Origin: Planctomycetota bacterium | GTDB lineage: Bacteria; Planctomycetota; Planctomycetia; Gemmatales; Gemmataceae | Direction: 5' to 3' | Assembly: GCA_018970845.1 (NCBI GenBank) | Contig: JAGWVO010000031.1 | Location: forward strand, 1-16,608 | DNA length: 16,608 bases | Part shown: positions 6,679 through 13,876 of the stretch, piece by piece | Position numbering within the stretch: position 1 is the stretch's first letter | Layout of the letters: the number at the start of each line of letters is the position of its first letter | Translations under genes and position numbers: made by a program | The notes under the pieces: generated by a model | The model's input: the letters and a program-made list of their open reading frames with translations, nothing else | Told to the model about the DNA's origin: nothing | Databases searched by the model: none

Positions 6679-7508
6679 GGCCACACGAGCGGGGAGCGCT
6701 GTTGGCGCGCTTCGGCGAGATGCGGAAGGCCGGCATGCCGATCATCGGCGGCGGGGCGGGAACCGGCATTTCGGCGAAGGCCGCCGAGGCCGGCGGGATC
6801 GACCTGATCGTCATTTACAACTCCGGAAAGTTCCGCATGGCCGGACGCGGCTCCCTCGCCGGCCTGATGCCTTATGGCAACGCCAACGACATCGTGCGCG
6901 AGCTGGGGCGCGAGGTGCTCACCATCGCGAGGAAGACGCCGGTGCTGGCCGGGGTGTGCGCGACCGACCCGTTCCTGATTTTGGAGCCGTTCCTGGCGGA
7001 ACTGCGCGCCATGGGGTTCGCCGGCGTGCAGAACTTCCCCACCGTGGGCCTCATCGACGGCGTGTTCCGCCAGAACCTCGAGGAGACGGGGATGGGGTTC
7101 GGAGCCGAGATCGAGATGATCGCCCGCGCGGGGGCGATGGACATGCTCACCACCCCCTACGCCTTCGAGCCGGCGCAGGCCGACCTGCTGGCCCGCGCCG
7201 GCGCCGACATCATCGTCGCGCACATGGGGCTCACCACCTCGGGCAGCATCGGCGCGCAAACGGCCCGTACGCTGGAGCAATGCGTCGGCGAGGTGGGGGC
7301 GATCGCCCGCGCCGCGCGCGCCGCCAAGCCCGGCGTGTTCGTCCTGTGCCATGGCGGGCCGATCGCCGAGCCGGAGGACGCCCGATTCGTGCTTGAGAGG
7401 GTGCCCGAATGCGACGGCTTCTACGGCGCCAGCAGCATGGAACGGCTGCCGACGGAGGTGGCCATCCGCGACACGGTGGCGCGTTTCAAGGCGCTGGGTG
7501 TATCCTGA
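6675..7508 (+). CDS. Phosphoenolpyruvate hydrolase-like TIM-barrel protein
   Basis: This 277-residue protein corresponds to the C-terminal half of plant Tm-1, a TIM barrel related to the PEP mutase/isocitrate lyase group and often named PEP hydrolase family. Marks are PIIGGGAGTGISAKAAE (22-38), DLIVIYNSGKFRMAGRGS (43-60), LMPYGNAND, VLAGVCATDPF, GVQNFPTVGLIDG, AHMGLTTSGSIGA, and CHGGPI followed by FYGASSMERLP near the end, which fit phosphate or carboxylate binding at the ends of barrel strands. Substrate and reaction are not established. It starts inside the stop of the Tm-1-like gene (ATGA at 6675-6678), which suggests translational coupling. Length is normal and nothing is missing. The following dehydrogenase-like gene begins 34 nt on, possibly in the same transcript. 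Confidence 0.9.
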   Translation: MRPHERGALLARFGEMRKAGMPIIGGGAGTGISAKAAEAGGIDLIVIYNSGKFRMAGRGSLAGLMPYGNANDIVRELGREVLTIARKTPVLAGVCATDPFLILEPFLAELRAMGFAGVQNFPTVGLIDGVFRQNLEETGMGFGAEIEMIARAGAMDMLTTPYAFEPAQADLLARAGADIIVAHMGLTTSGSIGAQTARTLEQCVGEVGAIARAARAAKPGVFVLCHGGPIAEPEDARFVLERVPECDGFYGASSMERLPTEVAIRDTVARFKALGVS

Positions 7509-7542
7509 GGGGGTTGCAAATCCTCTCCCGGGAGCCCCCGCC

Positions 7543-10500
7543 ATGCTGCTCTGCCTGGCCCTTTCCGCCTTGGCCCAACCTGATTTCGACCCCCGGCGCC
7601 TCGAGCGCGTCCCATTGGCCACGGGCCTCGCCGACGCCATGGGCATCGATGTGCTCGACGACGGCAGCGTCATCATCATCGAGAGGCCGGGCGGGGTGCT
7701 GCTGCTTCCCCGGGGAGGGCAGGCGCGGCGCGTCGGCCGGGTGAAGGCCGCGGTGTTCGGCGAGGTGGGCCTGATGGGGGTGGCGTTCGACCCCGCCTTC
7801 CGCGACAACGGCGCCTTCTATGTCTTTTTCAGCCCGGAGGAGAAGAAATCGGTCATGCGCCTGACGCGCATGGTGATCCATGATGGACGGATCGACCCGG
7901 CCCGGGACAGGACCATCATCGAGGTGCCGATCGACCAGGACGGCGCCATCCACCTGGGCGGCGGCATCGCGCGCGACGCCAAGGGGCGCATCCTCATCGG
8001 CATTGGCGACAATTCGCCTCCCATTCCCGAGCTTCCCATCGACCAGAGGCCGGGCAAGTTCATGGCCGACGCCCTCCGCAGTTCCGCCAACACCAACGAC
8101 CTCCGCGGCAAGATCCTGCGGATCGAGCCGAAGCCCGAGGGCGGCTACCGGATCCCCGAAGGCAACCTGTTCAAGGACGCCAAGGACGGCCGGCCCGAGA
8201 TCTTCGCCATGGGCTGCCGCAACCCGTTCCGCGTCATGTGCGACCACGCCACAGGCGAGATCATGTGGGGCGATGTCGGCGTGAATGTCGATCCGAAGTG
8301 CGGCATCATGCCCTCGGGATACGACGAGATCAACCGCACGGGCACGCCGGGCAACTTCGGCTGGCCGCTGTTCAGCGGGCCCAACGAACCGTTCACGAGC
8401 TTCGACTTCGAGACCCGCAAGGTGGGGCCGAAGTTCGACCCGCTTCATCCGGTGAACTTCAGCCGCAACAACACCGGGGCGAAGGAACTGCCGCCGGCGC
8501 GCGGCGCGGCGCTGTGGTATTCGAGCGTGGCCTCGGCCCGGTGGCCCGCGCTGGGCTCCGGAAGCCGGAGCGTGGTGTGCGGCCCGGTGGTTCGCCTGCC
8601 GGAAAAGCCCGGGGAGCAGCGCATGCACGAACGGCACCAGGGCAAGCTGCTCGTGGCCGACTGGATGCGCAACTGGATCGTCGCCTGCGACATGAAGGCC
8701 GACGGCACGCTCGGCGACGCCGAACCGTTCGCCCAGAACCTCGTCTTCCGCAGGCCCATGGACATCCGCATGGCGCCCGACGGAACCCTGCTGGTGCTGG
8801 AATACGGCGACAAGTGGAACGAGAACAGCGACGGCGCCCTGAGCCGCCTCGTCTACCGCCGGGGAAACCGCCCGCCCGTCGCGCGCGCCACGGCGAATCC
8901 GCCCGCGGGCAAGGCCGGCGTCGTGGTGAAACTCGACGCCTCTCCGTCGAGCGACGCGGACGGCGACACCCTGAAGTACGAGTGGCGCGACGCCGCGGGC
9001 GCCGTCATCGCCGGGGAAGGACCATCACGCGAGGTGAGGCCCGCCACCACGGGCGCGCATCCCTACACCGTCACCGTCACCGACGCCAAGGGCGCCTCGG
9101 GCGCGGCCAAGGTTGAGGTGCGGGTGGGCAACGCCATGCCGGCGGTTTCCATCCGCGCTCCCGCCGGCGGCGGGTTCTTCGACTGGAACCAGCCGTTGCT
9201 CCTGGAGGCCGATGTCTCCGACGAGGAGGACGGCTCCACGGCCAAGGGCACCATTCCCCCGGAGAAGGTCGTGTGGCGGGCGACATACCTGCCCAGGGGC
9301 GCAGGTGAGGCGGAAGCCAGCCATCCGGGCCTGGCCCTGATGCGCGCGAGCACCTGCTTCGGCTGCCACATGGCGGGCGAGGCCTCGCGCGGACCGGCCT
9401 ACTCACTCGTGGGCGCCCGCTACCGGCCCGAGGAAGGGGCGCGTGAAAAACTGACGAAAAAAATCGTCGAAGGGGGCAACGGTTCCTGGGGAACCTATCC
9501 GATGCCTCCGCACCCGCAGCACACCCCGGCCCAGGCGCGGCAGATGGTTGACTGGATCCTCGACGAGGCCGGCACAGGCCTGCAGGGCTCCACGGGCGCC
9601 ACCGCCGCCATCATGCTGCCCCATCCCGGCCACAAGGGGGACGGGGGCGCCTGGCGCGTGACCGCCTCCTACACCGACCTCGGCGCCAAGGGACAGCCCG
9701 CCCTCACCGGCGAGGCGACCGTCATCATCCACGCCCGCCAGCGCAAGGCCGCCTTCGCCGACTCCCAGCAGGGCGCCCTGGTGATCGACGACATCGAGCA
9801 GGAACGCGACGCCCTGGCCTGGCTCGCCAAGGACGGGTTCATCGGGTTCACGGGCCTGAGGCTCGACGGGATCTCGGCGTTGCGGGTGCGCGCCTCGGCC
9901 ACCCTCGCCGGGGCCCGGCTCGAGGCGCGACTGGGCGGCCCCGACGGACGCGTCGTCGGAAAGGTCGAACCCTCGCAGGCGTTCGGGGAGCATGTGATCC
10001 CGCTTGGCGAGACGGCGGGCATCCACGACCTGGTGTTGGTGGCAAGGCTTGACGGCCCGTCGCCGACCGGAGCCAAACCGCTCGGCGTGCACTGGGTGCG
10101 ATTCGAACCGGGCGCGGAGGCTTCCAAGGCGATCGCCTCGGCAAGGGAAAAGGCCAAGCCGCTGGTGCGGGTGGCATCGGCCAAGGCCGCCTCGGGGGCG
10201 CCGGCCAAGCCTTGGAAACTCGCCGATTTCACCGACGCCGAGCTGGCGGCCGTCGCCAAGCGCGACGGCAAGGCGGGCGAGGCGTTGCTGGGCAGGCTTG
10301 GTTGTGTCGGGTGCCACAGCGTGGGCGCCCGCAAGGGAGGCCAGTTGGGGCCGAACATCGCCGAGAGCCTGCCGAGGCTGGAAAAGGAAAAGGACCCGGT
10401 GAGGGCCTTGCTGGGTGAGATCCTCGATCCTTCAAGGACCGTGGATCCGAAATGGCGCACCCGCGTGGTGGTGCTCGACAGCGGCCGGACGGTGGCGGGC

Positions 10501-10707
10501 CTTGTGCTCTCGCAAACCGACAGCGAGGTTCGGCTGGTTTCGGATCCGACACGGCCGGAGCAGGTTCAGGTGATCCCCCGTGACCGGATCGAGGAGATGC
10601 GTGAAACACCCGCGTCATTGATGCCGGCCGGCCTGCTCGACGGCCTGGGTCGCGACGAGGTGCTCGACCTCCTGGCCCGGCTGTTGAAGGATTCCAAGGG
10701 AAAGTAG
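7543..10707 (+). CDS. Secreted PQQ-dehydrogenase-like propeller protein with PKD and two c-type haem domains
   Basis: This is a 1054-residue multidomain protein. A short signal peptide (MLLCLALSALAQ) is followed by a beta-propeller of the soluble glucose/sorbosone dehydrogenase type (about 20-440; markers GLMGVAFDPAF, GGGIARDAKGRILIGIGDN, LRGKILRIEP, EIFAMGCRNPFR, GNFGWPLFSG). Next comes a PKD-like domain (about 442-530; LDASPSSDADGDTLKYEW). A first c-type haem site, CFGCH (605-609), is followed by a sandwich-like region resembling CBM6-type modules, then a second site, CVGCH (921-925). The C-terminus has the planctomycete haem-binding-domain pattern with LGEILDPSRTVDPKW and SGRTVAGLVL. It probably oxidises a sugar or other alcohol and passes electrons to its own haems, outside the cytoplasm. 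GGAG 8 nt upstream supports the ATG at 7543. PQQ use and substrate are inferred. Confidence 0.88.
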   Translation: MLLCLALSALAQPDFDPRRLERVPLATGLADAMGIDVLDDGSVIIIERPGGVLLLPRGGQARRVGRVKAAVFGEVGLMGVAFDPAFRDNGAFYVFFSPEEKKSVMRLTRMVIHDGRIDPARDRTIIEVPIDQDGAIHLGGGIARDAKGRILIGIGDNSPPIPELPIDQRPGKFMADALRSSANTNDLRGKILRIEPKPEGGYRIPEGNLFKDAKDGRPEIFAMGCRNPFRVMCDHATGEIMWGDVGVNVDPKCGIMPSGYDEINRTGTPGNFGWPLFSGPNEPFTSFDFETRKVGPKFDPLHPVNFSRNNTGAKELPPARGAALWYSSVASARWPALGSGSRSVVCGPVVRLPEKPGEQRMHERHQGKLLVADWMRNWIVACDMKADGTLGDAEPFAQNLVFRRPMDIRMAPDGTLLVLEYGDKWNENSDGALSRLVYRRGNRPPVARATANPPAGKAGVVVKLDASPSSDADGDTLKYEWRDAAGAVIAGEGPSREVRPATTGAHPYTVTVTDAKGASGAAKVEVRVGNAMPAVSIRAPAGGGFFDWNQPLLLEADVSDEEDGSTAKGTIPPEKVVWRATYLPRGAGEAEASHPGLALMRASTCFGCHMAGEASRGPAYSLVGARYRPEEGAREKLTKKIVEGGNGSWGTYPMPPHPQHTPAQARQMVDWILDEAGTGLQGSTGATAAIMLPHPGHKGDGGAWRVTASYTDLGAKGQPALTGEATVIIHARQRKAAFADSQQGALVIDDIEQERDALAWLAKDGFIGFTGLRLDGISALRVRASATLAGARLEARLGGPDGRVVGKVEPSQAFGEHVIPLGETAGIHDLVLVARLDGPSPTGAKPLGVHWVRFEPGAEASKAIASAREKAKPLVRVASAKAASGAPAKPWKLADFTDAELAAVAKRDGKAGEALLGRLGCVGCHSVGARKGGQLGPNIAESLPRLEKEKDPVRALLGEILDPSRTVDPKWRTRVVVLDSGRTVAGLVLSQTDSEVRLVSDPTRPEQVQVIPRDRIEEMRETPASLMPAGLLDGLGRDEVLDLLARLLKDSKGK

Positions 10708-10711
10708 AGTC

Positions 10712-10738
10712 GCCCGGCGCCTGACGGCGCCCGGCTCC
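10712..10738 (-). repeat. REP-like palindromic element, copy 4
   Basis: This 27-nt copy begins 5 nt after the dehydrogenase stop codon. It differs from copy 1 at two positions. T47 has become C10731, turning the G-T wobble into a G-C pair. A28 has become G10712, which can now pair with C10735. The stem is thus GGCGCC-TGAC-GGCGCC, then a C-C mismatch and three more pairs, the strongest of the four copies. The GGAG foot is kept on the - strand. It could also shield the 3' end of the upstream mRNA. Confidence 0.85.
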
Positions 10739-10774
10739 GTGTTCCTCCCCGAACGCGCCAAGAATATTCACACA

Positions 10775-10803
10775 TTGACATGTTTCAAGTTTTGAACATA
10801 TCA
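10775..10803 (+). promoter_or_regulatory. Promoter of the sulfur operon
   Basis: A perfect -35 hexamer TTGACA (10775-10780) stands 17 nt before ATATCA (10798-10803), the best available -10 region (CATATC and TATCAA are alternatives with spacers of 16 and 18). It lies in a conspicuously AT-rich island of 10760-10805 and 17 nt before the repressor start codon. A palindrome occupies the spacer. Confidence 0.6.
10784..10796. promoter_or_regulatory. Putative ArsR-type operator
   Basis: TTCAA-GTT-TTGAA is a perfect inverted repeat of 5-bp arms and a 3-bp centre, with looser outer symmetry in TGTT at 10781-10784 and AACA at 10795-10798. It lies between the -35 and -10 of the operon whose first gene is an ArsR-family repressor. 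Such placement would block RNA polymerase, so autoregulation is likely. The binding itself is inferred. Confidence 0.5.
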
Positions 10804-10819
10804 AGACGATGAGGTGACC

Positions 10820-11143
10820 ATGGACGCCACGGCCCGCATCCCCCCGGAAGCCCTTGCGAAAGCCGCGGAATGCTTCCGCGTGCTGGCCCATCCGGCCCGC
10901 CTGCGCATCATCGAGACCGTCCTCGACAAGCGCGCCACGGTGGGAGAACTTGCCGAGGCGTGCAACCTGCCACCCGCGATGACATCCGCCCACCTGCGCC
11001 TGATGCAGCGCTGCGGGCTGCTGGTGCCCGAACGGGACGGCCGGTTCTGCCACTACCGTGCCGCCAACGATTGCCTCGCCGACCTGATGAACTGCATCCG
11101 CCACCGCTTCGGCGGAGAAACCCATGCAAGGAGGAAACGATGA
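10820..11143 (+). CDS. ArsR-family winged-helix repressor, likely sulfide/persulfide-responsive
   Basis: This 107-residue ArsR/SmtB-type regulator has the usual start FRVLAHPARLRIIETVL, a helix-turn-helix near 40-63 (TVGELAEACNLPPAMTSAHLRLM) and a beta-wing (GLLVPERDGRFCHYRA). GAGG at 10811-10814 supports the ATG at 10820; an in-frame GTG two codons earlier is less likely. It heads a rhodanese/persulfide-reductase operon, the setting of BigR, SqrR and E. coli YgaV, which sense sulfane sulfur through a cysteine pair. It has six cysteines (18, 48, 65, 77, 85, 92). Cys92 sits in the last helix as in that group, but I see no Cys at the usual second-helix position just after LRI, so another pair, such as Cys18-Cys92, or a metal site may serve. 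It overlaps the next gene by ATGA. The effector is inferred from context. Confidence 0.85.
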   Translation: MDATARIPPEALAKAAECFRVLAHPARLRIIETVLDKRATVGELAEACNLPPAMTSAHLRLMQRCGLLVPERDGRFCHYRAANDCLADLMNCIRHRFGGETHARRKR

Positions 11144-11514
11144 ACATGATCCGCGTCGCATGCGCCTGCATCGCCTTCTCGGCCGCCCTGGCGATCGCCC
11201 AGGCCCCCGCCGACCTGAAGGCTGTCCGCGAGAAAGTCGCCAAGGGCCAGGCCAGGCTCGTGGATGTGCGCGAGGAAGACGAGTGGAAGGAGGGGCACCT
11301 CAAGGACGCCAGCCTGACTCCGTTGAGCCGGATTTCCAAGGGTCTCGACGCCAAGGCCATGGCCGAGCTGAAAGAAAAGCCGGTTTTCGTGCATTGCAGG
11401 GCGGGCATTCGGGCCCAGAAGGCCGCGGCGCTGCTCAAGTCCGCCGGCGTGGACGCGACGCCCCTCAAGGCCAGCTACGACGAGCTTGAAGCCGTTTTCG
11501 GCAAGGCGAAGTGA
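11140..11514 (+). CDS. Exported single-domain rhodanese
   Basis: This 124-residue sulfurtransferase begins with a signal peptide (MNMIRVACACIAFSAALAIAQA), so it should work in the periplasm. The rhodanese fold shows LVDVREEDEWKEGHLKDA (40-57) and the active loop HCRAGIR with catalytic Cys86, which would carry a persulfide. The end, LKASYDELEAVFGKAK, departs from the usual GG-W pattern after the last strand, so the C-terminal edge is unusual. A perfect AAGGAGG precedes the ATG, and the start lies within the repressor stop (ATGA, 11140-11143). It is the second gene of the operon and may take up or pass on sulfane sulfur outside the cytoplasm. Donor and acceptor are unknown. Confidence 0.88.
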   Translation: MNMIRVACACIAFSAALAIAQAPADLKAVREKVAKGQARLVDVREEDEWKEGHLKDASLTPLSRISKGLDAKAMAELKEKPVFVHCRAGIRAQKAAALLKSAGVDATPLKASYDELEAVFGKAK

Positions 11515-11540
11515 ACGGCCGATCCTGAAGGAGCCAAGAC

Positions 11541-12080
11541 ATGCAGACCCTTTCCCCCGCGCAACTCCATTCGATGGCCTCAACGGGCGATTCCATGATT
11601 GTGGTTGATGTTCGCAGTCCCGCGGAATTCGGCGAGGCCCATGTGCCGTTCGCCGTGAACCACCCCCTGCCCGACCTCGATGCCGGCGCGCTGAAGGCCG
11701 AGGCCGAAAGGGCCGGCAAGCGCCTGGTGTTCATCTGCAAGTCGGGAGCGCGCGGCCGTTCGGCTTGCGAGAAGGCCATGGCCGCGGGAATTTCCGCCGT
11801 GTGGAACGTGGATGGCGGAACGGGGGCGTGGATCGAGGCCGGTTACCCGGTGGTACGGGGATCGAAGTCGTTTTCCGTGGAACGGCAGACACGGGTGGTG
11901 ATCGGCGGGATGGTCCTGTTGGGAACCGCGCTGGGCGCCTTCGTTCATCCGGGTTTCCTCGGGATATCGGCGTTCTTCGGGGCCGGGCTCGTCTATGCCG
12001 GATTATCCGACTCCTGCATGCTGGCCGTGCTCATCGCCTCGATGCCATGGAACCGCCGCAAGCCGGGATGCCGCGCCTGA
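11541..12080 (+). CDS. ygaP: YgaP-like membrane rhodanese
   Basis: This 179-residue protein has the E. coli YgaP layout (174 residues there). An N-terminal rhodanese domain (about 1-107) has VVDVRSPAEFGEAHVP and the active loop CKSGARGR with Cys66. Two membrane helices follow (about 118-135 and 138-158), including GAFVHPGFLGISAFFGAGL, close to the family pattern, and a final Ser-Cys-Met near 158-160 where YgaP has a conserved Cys. YgaP transfers sulfur from thiosulfate in vitro and sits in the inner membrane with its rhodanese domain in the cytoplasm. AAGGAG lies 7 nt before the ATG. It follows the exported rhodanese by 26 nt. E. coli ygaP is likewise paired with an ArsR regulator (ygaV), which supports the operon reading. 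The short basic tail ends in CRA. Confidence 0.88.
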   Translation: MQTLSPAQLHSMASTGDSMIVVDVRSPAEFGEAHVPFAVNHPLPDLDAGALKAEAERAGKRLVFICKSGARGRSACEKAMAAGISAVWNVDGGTGAWIEAGYPVVRGSKSFSVERQTRVVIGGMVLLGTALGAFVHPGFLGISAFFGAGLVYAGLSDSCMLAVLIASMPWNRRKPGCRA

Positions 12081-12113
12081 AGTCGTGATTTGGCCCAGGG
12101 AAGGGGAAAGCGG

Positions 12114-13781
12114 ATGAAACTGGTGATCGTGGGAGGGGTGGCGGGAGGCGCCTCGGCGGCGGCGCGGGCCCGCAGGCTCGATGAGAAGGCCGAGATCGTC
12201 CTGCTCGAGCGCGGCCCCGATGTCTCGTTTGCCAACTGCGGGTTGCCTTACTATCTGGCCGGCGAGATCACCGAACGCTCCAAGCTGCTGGTGACCCCGC
12301 TAGAGCGCCTGAGGAAGCGCTACCGGCTGGACGCCAGGCCCTTGTCCGAGGTGGCATCCCTCGACCTGGCGGCCAAGGAAGTCGTGGTGCGCGACCTGGC
12401 CCGTGGAACGGAATACCGGGAACGGTTCGACAAGCTCATCCTCTCCCCGGGCGCGGCGCCCCGGTTGCCCGGCGTGCCGGGACAGGAACTGCCGGGCGTC
12501 CATACCTTGCGCAACCTCCAGGATGCCGACCACATCATGGCGCGGCTGAAGGCCGGGGCGAGGAGGGCGCTCGTGATGGGCGGCGGGTTCATCGGCCTGG
12601 AGATGGCCGAGTGCCTGAAACACCGCGGCCTCGCGGTGACGCTGGTGGAACGGAACACGCAGGTGCTGATGGCGCTTGACCCGGAGATCGCCCGCCCGGT
12701 GGCTGATGAACTCGCCTCGCAAGGGGTGGAAATCCTCACCGGCCGGAAAGTGACGGCGATCCGCCAACGGGATGATGGACCGATTCTGGTGGAGATGGAG
12801 GATGGTGATCGCCGGGACGCCGACATCGTGATCATGGGCATCGGCGTGGCGCCTGAAAACGACCTGGCCCGCGGGGCCGGCCTGGCCCTGGGCGCCAGCG
12901 GGGGAATAAGGGTGGATGCCCACATGCGGACATCGCACCCCGATGTTTATGCCGTTGGTGATGCCGTGGAAACGCCAAGCGTGGTGACGGGAAACCACGC
13001 CGTGGTGGCGCTCGGGGGCCCGGCAAACCGGCAAGGTCGCGTGGCCGCCTCACACGCCATGGGGCGGGCCGACAACCTGCTTGACAACCGCTACAGGGGC
13101 AGCCAGGGGACGGCGATTGTTCGGGTGTTCGGCAAGACGGCGGGCATTACCGGTGCCTCGGAACGGATGCTTCGGCGGCTGAACACTCCCCATCTCACCG
13201 CCACGGTTCACCCCGCCCACCATGCCGGGTATTACCCCGGCGCCGAGGGGATGACCCTCAAGGTGCTGTTCGACCCGGCCACGGGACGGTTGCTCGGGGC
13301 GCAGGCGGTGGGTGGCGCCGGGGTGGACAAGCGACTTGATGTGCTGGCCATGGCCATCCAGGGTGGCATGACCGTGTACGACCTCGAGGAGGCGGAACTC
13401 TGCTACGCGCCGCCATACGGATCGGCGAAGGATCCGGTGAACATGGCGGGATTTGTCGCGGCGGGCCTCCTGCGGGGCGACCACCCCCAAATCACGGCGG
13501 CGGACCTCAAGAGAAGACTGGATGCCGGCGATCCTCCTCCCCTTTTGGATGTCCGCACACCCGCCGAGCATGCCCGCGGAACCGTGCCCGGAGCCGTGAA
13601 CATCGAGGTCGACGCCCTGCGTGAACGCATCGCCGAGGCGCGATCCTTGGCGGGCGGCGGCCCATTGGTGGTGTATTGCCAGGTCGGAATGAGGGGTTAC
13701 CTGGCCACGCGGATCCTGCTGCAACATGGCATCGAGGCACGGAACCTGTCGGGCGGTTACACAAGTTGGACCCGGGCCTGA
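12114..13781 (+). CDS. CoA-disulfide / NADH persulfide reductase with C-terminal rhodanese domain
   Basis: This 555-residue flavoprotein is of the CoADR-Rhd type, known from Bacillus anthracis and from Shewanella Npsr. The first dinucleotide fold binds FAD (VIVGGVAGGASAAARARR, 4-21). The single redox Cys42 stands in FANCGLPYYL, which forms a mixed disulfide with CoA in relatives. A second fold (VMGGGFIGLEMAE) binds NAD(P)H. FAD closes with DVYAVGDAVE. Family tyrosines are visible in HAGYYPGA (373-374) and LCYAPPYGSAKDPVNMAG (431, 435). The rhodanese domain (about 465-555) has LLDVRTPAEHARGTVPGAVNIE and catalytic Cys522 in YCQVGMR. It probably reduces CoA or protein persulfides and polysulfide with NADH in the cytoplasm. 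AAGGGG upstream supports the ATG at 12114. It is the last operon gene; no terminator is clear after it. Confidence 0.92.
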   Translation: MKLVIVGGVAGGASAAARARRLDEKAEIVLLERGPDVSFANCGLPYYLAGEITERSKLLVTPLERLRKRYRLDARPLSEVASLDLAAKEVVVRDLARGTEYRERFDKLILSPGAAPRLPGVPGQELPGVHTLRNLQDADHIMARLKAGARRALVMGGGFIGLEMAECLKHRGLAVTLVERNTQVLMALDPEIARPVADELASQGVEILTGRKVTAIRQRDDGPILVEMEDGDRRDADIVIMGIGVAPENDLARGAGLALGASGGIRVDAHMRTSHPDVYAVGDAVETPSVVTGNHAVVALGGPANRQGRVAASHAMGRADNLLDNRYRGSQGTAIVRVFGKTAGITGASERMLRRLNTPHLTATVHPAHHAGYYPGAEGMTLKVLFDPATGRLLGAQAVGGAGVDKRLDVLAMAIQGGMTVYDLEEAELCYAPPYGSAKDPVNMAGFVAAGLLRGDHPQITAADLKRRLDAGDPPPLLDVRTPAEHARGTVPGAVNIEVDALRERIAEARSLAGGGPLVVYCQVGMRGYLATRILLQHGIEARNLSGGYTSWTRA

Positions 13782-13876
13782 CCTGTTTTCTCAGCAATTT
13801 CTCATTCTTTCCGGAAAACGGAACCTTGCGTCCGCTCCCGGGTTGGGAAAGATAGAAGACTGGAGGATCCGTGTTT

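Noticed and set aside
7351..7542. N-terminal extension of the propeller protein in the same open frame
   Set aside because: It overlaps the end of the TIM-barrel gene in another frame, and the ATG at 7543 with GGAG upstream starts a signal peptide.
13808..13817. Perfect palindrome TTTCCGGAAA in the 95-nt gap after the sulfur operon
   Set aside because: Ten bases with no loop cannot form a useful terminator hairpin, no second copy is seen in the window, and no regulator is linked to it. The rest of 13782-13876 shows only a ribosome-binding site and no firm promoter.
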